Source: DATFNI01 sp963712305
GTDB lineage: Bacteria > Bacteroidota > Rhodothermia > Balneolales > DATFMH01
DNA: 64,000 nucleotides
NCBI GenBank assembly: GCA_963712305.1
Contig: CAVQHI010000005.1
Coordinates: 1-64,000 of the forward strand
Reading direction: 5' to 3'
Positions 47,445-56,082 of this stretch are shown here, one piece after another (position 1 is the first letter of the stretch; every line of letters begins with the position of its first letter). A program made the position numbers and the translations under genes. The notes under the pieces are model-generated. The model was not told the origin of the DNA. It saw only the letters and a program-made list of their open reading frames with translations, and made no database searches.

Positions 47445-48722
47445 TCATTTATAGGATACATCTTTCTCGGGTAATCTTTGTGTTAGTTTCATAATCCAAA
47501 GGATATAATATCCTAAAACCAAAGATCCAAGAACACTATATGAACCAACTGCGAAATAAACATGTCCAATGATAATACCAATTGAAAAGCCAAATAATCT
47601 CATTACCAGTGAAATGATCTCTAAGAAAAGGGCTTTCTTTTGCTGGTTATATATTATAGGAATGAATGACAAAATTGATGCTATAAAAGAAATCACAAAC
47701 CACGGAGTCAGTAATCTGGCATAAATCCCGGCTTCAGTCCAATCTTTACCAAACACAATTTTAAAGAGTTCTGGCCCCCAGATAAAAAGAATTAGATTTA
47801 GAGGTACACTTATACATAGAGAAATAACAATTATTTTTAGAACTAACCTTTGACCCGGAATATTCTGACTGAACTGCTCTGTGAGTTGTTTATTTAGAAC
47901 ATTAGAAATTGATCTTGAAATAATTTTAACAGGAGCATAACAAACCCGGTAACTAAATCCATATAGACCGGCTGCTACAGGACTGAAAAAAGTCCCCAAT
48001 AAAAGTATCGGGATGTTTCCTGTCAATGAGGTCAACAGCGAATGAGGGGTATTGCTGGTTACCTGATCCTTATAGGTTCTTACATTTTTCTTGATTAAGT
48101 CAATCGATGCGAATGACCTAATTTTGTCTTTGACCAGTACATTAAAGTACAAAAACAGACTACTTAACGCTCCACCAATCATTTTCCCGAAAATCAGACC
48201 TGATGCGCCTAATCCTCCATATGCAAAACCAATTTGGGCCCCATTTGAACCCACGGACTGAAGAATTTTTGAAACAGCAATATTTTTATAATCGTGCCTG
48301 AAGTTTTGCCGAATATTCAGAATAAAACTAAACCCAAAAATTAAAACCGCAGGACCAATAAAGTTTAGCAGGTATTGATCTTCCGCTCTTATATCAAATT
48401 TGGCAATAAGGTCCTTCGGCAAAAAAAAGACGATAATTGTGGCAACAATACTGGTCAGCAAGAGTAATGATATACTTACTCTTGTTAGATCCTTCGAATC
48501 CTCATCTTCTTTCGGAAGCAAAATCGCTTGCTCTATACGAAAACTTGATATCGAATTTAGAATATTGACTAAGCTTAAAAAGATTGATAAAACACCAAAT
48601 GCATATGGTATATACAACCGGCTAATGACAGGTGAGAGCAAAAAATCCAATAGCTGGGCCAGAACGAGCCCGGACATCACTGTCATTACCCGTTTAAGAA
48701 ATATGTTTTTTGTATCTGTCAA
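47445..48722 (-). CDS. Wzx-type polysaccharide flippase (MOP superfamily)
   Basis: About 426 residues and twelve hydrophobic helices. It starts near KRVMTVMSGLVLAQLLDFLLSPVISRLY, the usual N-terminal helix of oligosaccharide flippases. The start is uncertain. A TTG at 48722 is preceded by an AAGAAAGG ribosome site at 5 bases and is used here; the open frame extends to a TTG at 48770, and an ATG lies at 48686. Role: moves undecaprenyl-linked repeat units to the outer face for the polymerase at 43699. Divergent from the GT2 gene at 48782. Confidence 0.88.
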   Translation of the reverse strand: MTDTKNIFLKRVMTVMSGLVLAQLLDFLLSPVISRLYIPYAFGVLSIFLSLVNILNSISSFRIEQAILLPKEDEDSKDLTRVSISLLLLTSIVATIIVFFLPKDLIAKFDIRAEDQYLLNFIGPAVLIFGFSFILNIRQNFRHDYKNIAVSKILQSVGSNGAQIGFAYGGLGASGLIFGKMIGGALSSLFLYFNVLVKDKIRSFASIDLIKKNVRTYKDQVTSNTPHSLLTSLTGNIPILLLGTFFSPVAAGLYGFSYRVCYAPVKIISRSISNVLNKQLTEQFSQNIPGQRLVLKIIVISLCISVPLNLILFIWGPELFKIVFGKDWTEAGIYARLLTPWFVISFIASILSFIPIIYNQQKKALFLEIISLVMRLFGFSIGIIIGHVYFAVGSYSVLGSLVLGYYILWIMKLTQRLPEKDVSYK

Positions 48723-48781
48723 GGTTACCTTTCTTAAAACTTGTATATTTTTGCCAGTTGTATGAAGCAAAATAAAACTAA

Positions 48782-49852
48782 ATGTACATCAAAAATCTAT
48801 CTGAATACCCTACGGTAACTATTGCCATACCAACATTTAATGAAGAAAATTATATCTATGATGTTTTAGAGAGTTTCCACAACAACACATACGAACACAT
48901 CTCACAAATTTTGGTTGCAGACGGCCGAAGCACTGATCGTACAAGAGAGATTGTCAATAACTTTATGAAAAAAGATCCCAGGGTACAGTTGATTGATAAC
49001 CCCGAACGATCTCAGGTATTTGCGTTCAATTATATGTTAAATGCTGCCAACGGCGAATTATTTATGCTTGCCGGTGCGCATGCTGAATATAATTTAGATT
49101 ATGTCAAACAGTGTATTGAAACGATAAAAAAAACAGAAGCACTAAATGTAGGAGGACCGACACGTCTCGCTGCGAAATCTCCCATACAAGCAGGTATATT
49201 GGTGGCTTGGTATAGTTTCCTTGGCAACGGCGGTGCCAAACACCGCTTCCCAAAATATTCTGGTTATGTAGATACCTTATTCCCCGGATTTTATGTGACA
49301 GATGCTTTAAAAAAAATCGGTGGCTTTAATGTGCAGAATCTCACAAATCAGGATTCAGAACTAAATCTTCGGTTGTCAAAACTAAAACCCAAAGCACACT
49401 ACTTAGACAAAGATATAGAAGTATATTATTACCCCCGAGATTCTTATTCCAAACTATTTAAACAATATATCAGATATGGGAGAGGGCGATGCATTACTAC
49501 TCTCAGACATCCTAAAAGCAGCCCTCTCAGAGGATATGTTTCTTTTTTTGCTGGCTGGGTAATTTTAATCATGCTCTTTTTGTTAGAACGAACCAGCTTC
49601 AATGGAAGGTTACTTGTTTCGGCTCTGCTTGTTCTCCTTGCTATCATCTCCTTCGACATTTTTCGAACAATTCAGAAAATGAAAAAAGAGATAGGATTAA
49701 GTTTTTGGCGCGGCAACAAAGAAAATTTTCCCGGAAACTTTCGTATTTCTATTTATGGGATTTTCGCGGTTCTGCTAATGCACATAGGTATGTGGCTTGG
49801 TTTTAGTTACCAGGTTTTAAAAAATACAGTGACATTCAGCAACCGATGGTAA
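48782..49852 (+). CDS. Membrane-associated family 2 glycosyltransferase (ExoA-like)
   Basis: A 356-residue protein. The GT-A domain covers about residues 8-235 (TIAIPTFNEENYIYDV, ADGRSTDRTREIV, and NQDSELNLRLSKL as the catalytic ED-like region). The DxD position reads AGAHAEY instead of a plain DxD, as in the ExoA group of succinoglycan transferases. Two or three membrane helices follow (about 255-290 and 320-345). It would act at the inner face of the membrane on a lipid carrier. The stop precedes the beta-helix gene's stop on the other strand by 60 bases. Confidence 0.87.
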   Translation: MYIKNLSEYPTVTIAIPTFNEENYIYDVLESFHNNTYEHISQILVADGRSTDRTREIVNNFMKKDPRVQLIDNPERSQVFAFNYMLNAANGELFMLAGAHAEYNLDYVKQCIETIKKTEALNVGGPTRLAAKSPIQAGILVAWYSFLGNGGAKHRFPKYSGYVDTLFPGFYVTDALKKIGGFNVQNLTNQDSELNLRLSKLKPKAHYLDKDIEVYYYPRDSYSKLFKQYIRYGRGRCITTLRHPKSSPLRGYVSFFAGWVILIMLFLLERTSFNGRLLVSALLVLLAIISFDIFRTIQKMKKEIGLSFWRGNKENFPGNFRISIYGIFAVLLMHIGMWLGFSYQVLKNTVTFSNRW

Positions 49853-49911
49853 TGAGGTTGATCAGCAATTTCATTTCGAAAAAAACATCTCATGAGGGTA
49901 CCCAACAATAT

Positions 49912-51516
49912 TCACGGGGCAGGGTTCTCTTTCACGGAACGAATCCGGGCCGGAATATTCTGAGAGGTCAGACTATCGGCTACTATTGGTGGTCCGATTG
50001 GAGGCCAGGTAAGTATGGACGATACAAAGGATGGCCTTGCCTTATGATAATATGATATATCAGGCAGATAGTCCTTATGCTCAAATGAGGGACTCCAATC
50101 ATCCGCGGCAAATTCTTCTCCGTATCTATCAAAAATATTGTATGATTTTTCAAGCTTTAATATCGCTTCATTACCCAAAACATTTGCATAGTTTGTTTGC
50201 TGCAGGGTAATAGTATGATCCATCGTATAGTTTCTAAAAAAGGTGTTGTACGGACCGTTAGAACCCCACCAATCATCTGCTGTAATACTTCCCACCCAAT
50301 TACCCTCAAAAAGATTCGCAAAGGGGTAGAAACCATGCAGAATCATATCGCTTAGATGAGTTCGATATATTTTCCCATTCTTGTCTTTTGTATCCGAATA
50401 TTGATCGAAGCTATAATTATACCCAACGACATTTCTATTAGACCCCATTGATAATGAAACGGCATGCCGCAGGTGTTCAAAAATATTATCCTCAATCAAA
50501 CACAAAGTTGATCTGAACAAAGCTACTCCATACCCTGAACCATTTCCGCCTTCGCTACCATAGGTAAATGCCTCAGTGAAATAGTTTTTTCTGATCTCAA
50601 CCTGGTCACAATAATTACAATTTACATGCTGTGTGACAGGCCTGATACTTTCGATATTCTTCACCCAACAGTTTATGGCAAAATTAAATTGAATATGAAA
50701 CCCTGCGGTGTATTCATTTGGAGCAGTGGTCAATTTGATATCTTGAATTCCGATCTCCTGAATCGGATTTATCCAAGTAACGTACGGAAACACATTATTC
50801 CCATTCGTATGTCCGATATCCCATATCGTACTAAAATCGGTTTTTAATTGAATCTGTTTACCGTCAACTTTGACAACTTTATCGATTTGAGATATATAAT
50901 CTCCCCTATCTGTCTTATTCCGAGATAAAAGTGCATCATTCCAATTACCCGTTGGCAGTTGAATTAACAGGTAATCACCCTCCGAGATATCCGATCTGAG
51001 TGATAACAATGTGATCGTATTCGTTCTTTTGTTATAGCCATTAACACTTGTTTTTACACCCGTTAAATGACCATCAATTTTAAAAATTGTTGCTTTTGTA
51101 TAATTGGGACCGTCATACATAATAACTGTTGAATCCGGGCCATTACCTTTAAAAACTATATTATGACTGGCAACACCGGATAAATATATCGGTTTACTAA
51201 TCCTGTAAATTCCACTTCTAAATTTCACACATATAAAACCTCGCATGGAATTAGTTACAGCTTTCGCGCTATCAAGAGTTATATGAATATTGTTATAATC
51301 ATCGGATCCGGTCGGGCTGGGCACGTAAAATATCCTCGAATAATCTTGTGGTAAATTATCATTAGGATTTTGATGATAGCCAGCTCTTGTCCAGTCAACT
51401 ATTCTACTTGACGGTATTGATCTGCCGATCTGCCCTGATGCGACACCTGTTTGCAAGAGAGTGATCAACATTATTGAAAATATACCAGTACAATAACCGG
51501 GCTCCGTTACCTTCAT
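49912..51516 (-). CDS. Secreted right-handed beta-helix (pectate-lyase-like) protein
   Basis: A 534-residue protein with a signal peptide (about residues 1-29, ending GVASG). FICVKFRSGIYRISKPIYL, then FKGNGPDSTVIMY, is the usual beginning of pectin-lyase-like helices in which a glycan-active domain follows a short catalytic-loop domain. The repeats continue through NCWVKNIESIRPVTQHVN, VEIRKNYFTEAF and LIEDNIFEHLRHAVSLS. No catalytic Asp/Arg set could be assigned with confidence. Such proteins in capsule loci often act as periplasmic or surface lyases or epimerases of the polymer (inference). No sorting domain. Confidence 0.8.
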   Translation of the reverse strand: MKVTEPGYCTGIFSIMLITLLQTGVASGQIGRSIPSSRIVDWTRAGYHQNPNDNLPQDYSRIFYVPSPTGSDDYNNIHITLDSAKAVTNSMRGFICVKFRSGIYRISKPIYLSGVASHNIVFKGNGPDSTVIMYDGPNYTKATIFKIDGHLTGVKTSVNGYNKRTNTITLLSLRSDISEGDYLLIQLPTGNWNDALLSRNKTDRGDYISQIDKVVKVDGKQIQLKTDFSTIWDIGHTNGNNVFPYVTWINPIQEIGIQDIKLTTAPNEYTAGFHIQFNFAINCWVKNIESIRPVTQHVNCNYCDQVEIRKNYFTEAFTYGSEGGNGSGYGVALFRSTLCLIEDNIFEHLRHAVSLSMGSNRNVVGYNYSFDQYSDTKDKNGKIYRTHLSDMILHGFYPFANLFEGNWVGSITADDWWGSNGPYNTFFRNYTMDHTITLQQTNYANVLGNEAILKLEKSYNIFDRYGEEFAADDWSPSFEHKDYLPDISYYHKARPSFVSSILTWPPIGPPIVADSLTSQNIPARIRSVKENPAP

Positions 51517-51569
51517 AACAATATCCCTGCAGCAAAGAGCTAAGACTATTCAAATAAGTAAAATGATCC

Positions 51570-51731
51570 ACACACCCGCATCCCACCGGCCAGCAAATAC
51601 AACACCGCCTTCCTCACGGCCACACCATTGGTTACCTGGTTCAAAATAATCGCCCGCTCACTGTCGACGACTTCGCTTTCCATTTCTACGCCGCGGTTGA
51701 TCGGTCCGTGGTGCATGATCCGGAAGTTAGA
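51570..51731 (-). pseudogene. Duplicated 3'-end fragment of pyrB
   Basis: About 160 bases align with 52691-52850 (the end of pyrB) with roughly 87% identity by hand count and no gaps. It encodes FRIMHHGPINRGVEMESEVV and VADS-like residues through LLAGGMRV. Differences include Pro to His in the catalytic HPGP motif and loss of the stop codon, so it is not a functional enzyme. It lies in the same orientation as pyrB. The two copies enclose the methyltransferase gene, which points to a past recombination or insertion at the pyrB end. Confidence 0.9.
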
Positions 51732-51947
51732 GTTTATGCTCACTGTTTTAAATATTGATTATCACTGTATTCATAACCCGAATTTACAGGATTTCCCCTC
51801 ATAAACAACTGCCGAAAGAGGTATCTGTTGTTGTTTATGATTGTATATTAAAAATGTGTTATTAACTTACACACAGATTCATATTAAAGCTCTCGATAAA
51901 AAATTTGTCTTGACTGTGAGCAGAACTACTCATCTAAAATCGGATAC

Positions 51948-52667
51948 ATGACTATGGGGGGAAATTCCGACAGATGGCTATTAGCCCAGGAATATGAAAA
52001 AAGCTGGTGGGACAAAAGGAGTAACGCCATAGATTTTGTATTCTATAAAAATTTCGCCCAGGAATTGCTGGATTTTGGCAGAGATGAGCTGACAATTAAA
52101 GACGATACGGCTATACTGGAAGTAGGGAGTGGCGCAGGTGGAATTTTGACATATCTGACAGACAGTAAATACAGGTATGCAATAGACCCATTGGAGGATT
52201 ACTACTCGTCAGTCGAAATTTTTTCAAATCAGAGGGACCCTTCCGTAAAGTATTTTACCGCTAAAGGTGAACATTTACCTTTCGAGGATAATAAATTTGA
52301 TCTCGTAATTATGGATAACGTGTTGGATCACTGCGACTCGCCATCGAAGGTAATGACTGAAATAAAACGGGTAATAAAAGAAAAAGGTACGATCTATTTC
52401 AAGCAGAATACCTATAATATTTGGGGTAAGTCGGTTCGATTTATTATGGAAAGATTTTTAATAGATAAAGGACATCCATACACATTTACAAAGAAGGATT
52501 TAAAAACTTTGCTGGGGAAAAATGAATTCAGGATAATTAAGCGAGCTCGGAACGGCTACTTTCCCACATGGAAAAAGGAATTATCATCACCCGGAGCAAA
52601 AGAAAAGATTAAGGCTTTTTTATTAGTGACAAGAGATAAGGTTACATACTTGTTGAAAAATGCCTGA
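51948..52667 (+). CDS. SAM-dependent class I methyltransferase
   Basis: A 239-residue protein starting MTMGGNSDRWLLAQEYEKSWW. Motif I LEVGSGAGGILTYL (near residue 62) binds AdoMet. YAIDPLEDYY is motif II-like, and LVIMDNVLDHCDSPSKVMTEIKRVIKEKG forms motifs IV-V of the Methyltransf_11 group. It is soluble. It lies between the direct repeats of the pyrB 3' end, at the boundary of the polysaccharide locus. Methylation of a glycan or a terminal group that caps chain growth is a reasonable guess, not established. Confidence 0.85.
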   Translation: MTMGGNSDRWLLAQEYEKSWWDKRSNAIDFVFYKNFAQELLDFGRDELTIKDDTAILEVGSGAGGILTYLTDSKYRYAIDPLEDYYSSVEIFSNQRDPSVKYFTAKGEHLPFEDNKFDLVIMDNVLDHCDSPSKVMTEIKRVIKEKGTIYFKQNTYNIWGKSVRFIMERFLIDKGHPYTFTKKDLKTLLGKNEFRIIKRARNGYFPTWKKELSSPGAKEKIKAFLLVTRDKVTYLLKNA

Positions 52668-52690
52668 TTTCTGGAGCGAGAGGTTTCTCC

Positions 52691-53635
52691 TCACACCCTC
52701 GTCCCACCAGCCAACAAATACAACACGGCCATCCTCACTGCCACGCCATTGGTAACCTGGTTCAAAATAATCGCCCGGTCGCTGTCGGCGACTTCGCTTT
52801 CCATTTCTACGCCACGGTTAATGGGCCCGGGGTGCATGATGCGAAAATCGGGGTACTTTTCCAGGTGCTCTCTCTTAATTCCGAAACGTTCGTGATATTC
52901 ACGCAGGCTCGGGAATAACCCTCTTTCCTGACGTTCCAGCTGAATGCGCAGCGCCATGGCTACATCACACCAGGCCAGTGTTTCATCTAAGTTGTATGAA
53001 ATGTCGGCACCCAGTTCATCAGTGTAGAGCGGCATCAGCGTCTTCGGTCCGCACAGAACAACTTTTGCCCCGAGCTTTTTCAATCCAATGATATTGGATC
53101 GTACAACGCGGCTATGAGTGATATCACCGATGATGGCCACTTTCAATCCCTTGAGCGAATCGTAATACTGCCGCATCGTAAACATATCGAGCAATGCCTG
53201 GGTCGGGTGTTCGTGAGCTCCGTCGCCTGCGTTGATAATAGAGGCCGATACGCAGCGGGTAAGATAGTGCGGCACACCTGGACTCTTATGTCTCACGACA
53301 ACCATATCAATTTTCATCGACTCGATGTTACGTATCGTGTCTTTGAGTGATTCCCCCTTCTTCGTACTCGAGGAACTCGTTGAAAAGTTGACAACATCAG
53401 CGCCCATCCGTTTCTGTGCCAGCTCAAAGGAAATGCGGGTACGTGTACTGTTTTCATAAAATAGATTAACGATCGTCTTATCGCGCAGAGTCGGGACCTT
53501 GGGAACCGGCCGATCGAGAATTTCACGAAAGTGCCGGGCCTGTTCTATCACGTACTGGATATCATCAGCAGAGTAATCAGCTAAACCCAGCAGATGCTGT
53601 TGAGAGAACACGTATGTTGAATCGTTAATTGTCAT
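52691..53635 (-). CDS. pyrB: Aspartate carbamoyltransferase catalytic subunit
   Basis: A 314-residue enzyme. The start is ATG 53635 (MTINDSTYVFSQQHLLGL), since the longer frame adds only a few unlike residues. The carbamoyl-phosphate loop FYENSTRTRISFELA lies near residue 60. NFSTSSSSTKKGESLKDT is the lysine loop from the neighbouring subunit. GDGAHEHPTQALLDMFTM and IMHPGPINRG complete the aspartate site. It makes N-carbamoyl-L-aspartate, the first committed step of pyrimidine synthesis. It lies downstream of pyrR, with a 93-base gap, on the same strand. No pyrI is adjacent. Confidence 0.96.
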   Translation of the reverse strand: MTINDSTYVFSQQHLLGLADYSADDIQYVIEQARHFREILDRPVPKVPTLRDKTIVNLFYENSTRTRISFELAQKRMGADVVNFSTSSSSTKKGESLKDTIRNIESMKIDMVVVRHKSPGVPHYLTRCVSASIINAGDGAHEHPTQALLDMFTMRQYYDSLKGLKVAIIGDITHSRVVRSNIIGLKKLGAKVVLCGPKTLMPLYTDELGADISYNLDETLAWCDVAMALRIQLERQERGLFPSLREYHERFGIKREHLEKYPDFRIMHPGPINRGVEMESEVADSDRAIILNQVTNGVAVRMAVLYLLAGGTRV

Positions 53636-53728
53636 TAAGCACCTAAGGTTTTTCGCCACCCTCCTGATCCGAAAGGCTCATCGATTTAAAATCAAAATTC
53701 GTAAATCGGTCCATCGATCTATCGCAAA

Positions 53729-54295
53729 TCATTCGGGCAACTTCGGGTTTTCGATCAGGTAGACAGCATCATCACCTTCCAGTTCAGCGACATGTACACG
53801 GATCTCCTCCTGAATATGTGTGGCGATATTTACACCTACATAATCGGCACTAATGGGCAATTCACGGTGACCGCGATCCACCATACAGCAGAAACGGATA
53901 CTTTTGGGCCGGCCGTAGCTTGTCAGAGCATCCATAGCGGAGCGTACGGTTCGCCCCGTGTAAAGCACGTCATCAACCAGAATCAGGTCTTTGCCGTAAA
54001 TATCGAACGGAATTTCCGTTACCTTGACGGTTGGCATCTTGAGTGCAGACCGGAAGTCATCACGGTAAAAAGTAACATCGAGTACACCGAAAGGCAGCTC
54101 CGTTTGATAATATTCCTTTATGTACTTGCAAACACGTTTTGCAATAGGCACACCGCGCGTCTGCATGCCCACAACCGCCAGGTTCTGCAGATCGTCATGA
54201 GGTTCCACAAATTGATGAGCCAGACGCCGGTACGTGCGGTCGAGTTCATCCCCGGATATAATCTTTACTGATTTCAATAGCTGCTCCGATTTCAT
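53729..54295 (-). CDS. pyrR: PyrR-type pyrimidine operon regulator / uracil phosphoribosyltransferase
   Basis: A 188-residue type I phosphoribosyltransferase fold. The PRPP loop LILVDDVLYTGRTVRSAMDAL is intact, and VVGMQTRGVPIAKRV forms the PPi loop. MVDRGHRELPISADYVGVN near the C-terminus is the PyrR signature. In many bacteria it binds pyr mRNA in a UMP-dependent way and also has uracil phosphoribosyltransferase activity. Its position upstream of pyrB fits control of pyrimidine synthesis, although no attenuator structure was recognised in the leader here. Confidence 0.95.
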   Translation of the reverse strand: MKSEQLLKSVKIISGDELDRTYRRLAHQFVEPHDDLQNLAVVGMQTRGVPIAKRVCKYIKEYYQTELPFGVLDVTFYRDDFRSALKMPTVKVTEIPFDIYGKDLILVDDVLYTGRTVRSAMDALTSYGRPKSIRFCCMVDRGHRELPISADYVGVNIATHIQEEIRVHVAELEGDDAVYLIENPKLPE

Positions 54296-54345
54296 GTCGA
54301 ATGAAATTAGCCAAACTGCCTATCTATCACAATAAAGATTGTAGT

Positions 54346-54550
54346 GAGTAATGAGTATTGAGATTTTGGTAATCAGAAAATTAGAAATTTGAAATTGGAG
54401 AATTGGATTGCACGTGAACTAAACTTCCCCTCGACTAATTTCGAATTTCCAATTTCTATGATCTGTATTCGCCGCCTGTTTACTGTTGACTGTAAATAGT
54501 ATCTTATCGCGGTTGTAAAATTCTATTCAAAATCTCAATACTCACTACTC
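54346..54550. repeat. Long-range inverted repeat between pyrR and gmhB-like gene
   Basis: A 23-base arm at 54346-54368 (GAGTAATGAGTATTGAGATT plus TTG) is the reverse complement of 54528-54550 with one mismatch. Inner A/T-rich stretches (54376-54406 and 54435-54457) are also roughly inverted. It could form a cruciform in the divergent promoter region of pyrR and the HAD gene. Confidence 0.75.
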
Positions 54551-54578
54551 TTTACTCATTACTCATTACTCATTACTC
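54546..54578. repeat. Heptamer tandem repeat (TACTCAT)n
   Basis: Three perfect copies of TACTCAT (54553-54573), preceded by a variant copy (TACTCTT) and followed by TACTC. It ends 6 bases before the start codon of the next gene and occupies the place where a ribosome-binding site would normally be. Confidence 0.9.
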
Positions 54579-54584
54579 GCTGCT

Positions 54585-55154
54585 ATGTCGAATAAGGCTT
54601 TTTTCCTGGATCGGGACGGCACACTGAATGTTGATTATGATTTTGTACATCGCATCGATGACTGGACCTGGTGCGACGGGACCATTGAAGCACTTAAGCT
54701 CATCCGTGATATGAACTTTCAAATATTTGTTGTGACCAATCAGTCGGGTGTCGCAAGAGGCCACTTCGAGATAGATGATGTGAATAAACTGCATCGATGG
54801 GTGGATAAGCAACTTGCTGAACTCGATATTAAAATTACAGAGTGGTACGTCGCTCCATGGCATCCGGAGTTTCATGATGAACATGATCCGGAGTTGCTCG
54901 AATACCGGAAGCCGGGAACAGGTTATTTTGAGAAAGCACGGGATGAGTATGATCTCGATTTATCGCTTTCCTGTATGGCCGGGGATAAGGTAACCGACTT
55001 ACAACCAGCCGCTGAACTCGGAATGAAACCCTTTTTTATCCGATCACGTTTCGAACCTTCTCAGGATCATGATTGGCTGAGACAGCATAATGTTAAAACC
55101 TATGATCGATTACTGGATGCTGTCAAATCTCAGGAAATGGAGCATATATTGTGA
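54585..55154 (+). CDS. HAD hydrolase, histidinol-P/heptose-bisphosphate phosphatase type
   Basis: A 189-residue phosphatase of the GmhB/HisB-N group. Motif I is FLDRDGTLN, with nucleophile Asp9 and acid/base Asp11. FVVTNQSGVARGHF is motif II. YRKPGTGYFEKA is the conserved Lys motif III, and MAGDKVTDLQPAAELGM is motif IV. GmhB proteins normally coordinate zinc with a C-x-H-x-H and C-x-C loop. Here that loop reads APWHPEFHDEHDPELLEYRKP with no cysteine, so the zinc is missing. It probably dephosphorylates a sugar or sugar bisphosphate in LPS precursor synthesis. It is coupled to the next gene by a 4-base overlap. Confidence 0.88.
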   Translation: MSNKAFFLDRDGTLNVDYDFVHRIDDWTWCDGTIEALKLIRDMNFQIFVVTNQSGVARGHFEIDDVNKLHRWVDKQLAELDIKITEWYVAPWHPEFHDEHDPELLEYRKPGTGYFEKARDEYDLDLSLSCMAGDKVTDLQPAAELGMKPFFIRSRFEPSQDHDWLRQHNVKTYDRLLDAVKSQEMEHIL

Positions 55155-55885
55155 AAAAAGAACAGGCACTGGTTAGTATCGACTTCTGGAACACCTTGGT
55201 AAAAGGTCGCAGCAATGGACAGAAACGACATCATATCAGGATTGCAGCCATCCAGGAGACGGGCAGGAAACATGAAATAGACCTGACAGAGGATCAAATC
55301 ATCGAAGCTTTTTCCTTCGTATCGGATGTCTTTGATGAAATATGGTTCGGACGTCAGCGTACGCTTACCAGTCCTGAACTTTTGAAGATGTTGCTGGAAC
55401 GTCTTTCACTGGAGCCAAAACCAGGCGAAATCAAACATCTGGAAGAAGTTTTTGAAAAATCACTGCTGAGTGCTCCGCCCGAACCTGCCGAAGGGGTTGT
55501 TGAAGCTATCTCAAAGCTCTCAGAGGCATATCCCCTGGCTATTATTTCTGATACGATGTACACTTCCGGAAAAACCTTACGTGCCTATCTGGAACAACTT
55601 GGATTGCTGAGCTACTTCGAAAGTTTCGTATTCAGTGATGAAGCTGGATACAGCAAACCGAATATCAAAGCCTTTCAAACAGTTATGGAATCTGTATCCG
55701 CTCTTCCGGAGCGCTCCTTCCATATTGGCGATATGGATGCGACGGATATCACCGGAGCACGAAATGCCGGGATGTTTGCGATTCTCTACACTGGCGTATC
55801 GGACAGCTCATTAAAAGGAAATAAAGCCGATGCCGTCTTTGAACACTGGCGGGATATCGTTACTTACCTGCTGGATAAGAACTAA
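55151..55885 (+). CDS. HAD-superfamily hydrolase with D-x-W motif I
   Basis: A 244-residue HAD protein. It starts with GTG 55151, overlapping the previous stop. Motif I reads VSIDFWNTLVKG: nucleophile Asp11 is present, but the usual acid/base Asp two residues later is Trp13. AIISDTMYTSGKTL is motif II, GYSKPNIKAFQTVM is the Lys motif III, and FHIGDMDATDITGARNAGM is motif IV. The cap insertion between motifs I and II (about residues 20-95) is helical. The missing Asp makes a plain phosphatase reaction doubtful. Dehalogenase-like or altered chemistry is possible. Function unknown. Confidence 0.82.
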   Translation: MKKEQALVSIDFWNTLVKGRSNGQKRHHIRIAAIQETGRKHEIDLTEDQIIEAFSFVSDVFDEIWFGRQRTLTSPELLKMLLERLSLEPKPGEIKHLEEVFEKSLLSAPPEPAEGVVEAISKLSEAYPLAIISDTMYTSGKTLRAYLEQLGLLSYFESFVFSDEAGYSKPNIKAFQTVMESVSALPERSFHIGDMDATDITGARNAGMFAILYTGVSDSSLKGNKADAVFEHWRDIVTYLLDKN

Positions 55886-56035
55886 AAAAAACGTAGCGTT
55901 GTCTTTTTTCTACAGTAGGTACCCTTCCTTGCGGTTGATCATTCGACACTCTCACTTGCAACCGCCCTCAGACTACAACACGGCCGTGCCAGTGAAATGT
56001 TTATTTAACACCTCGAAACCCTGCAATGTACATCT

Positions 56036-56059
56036 CCCCGGAGAAGCTCTCCGGGCTAC
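56036..56059 (-). repeat. REP hairpin, minus orientation (unit 1)
   Basis: Read on the minus strand: GTAG, then CCCGGAGAG, loop CTT, CTCCGGGG. Conserved in all four units. Confidence 0.85.
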
Positions 56060-56082
56060 CCTTAGCATTACAAATACATCCA

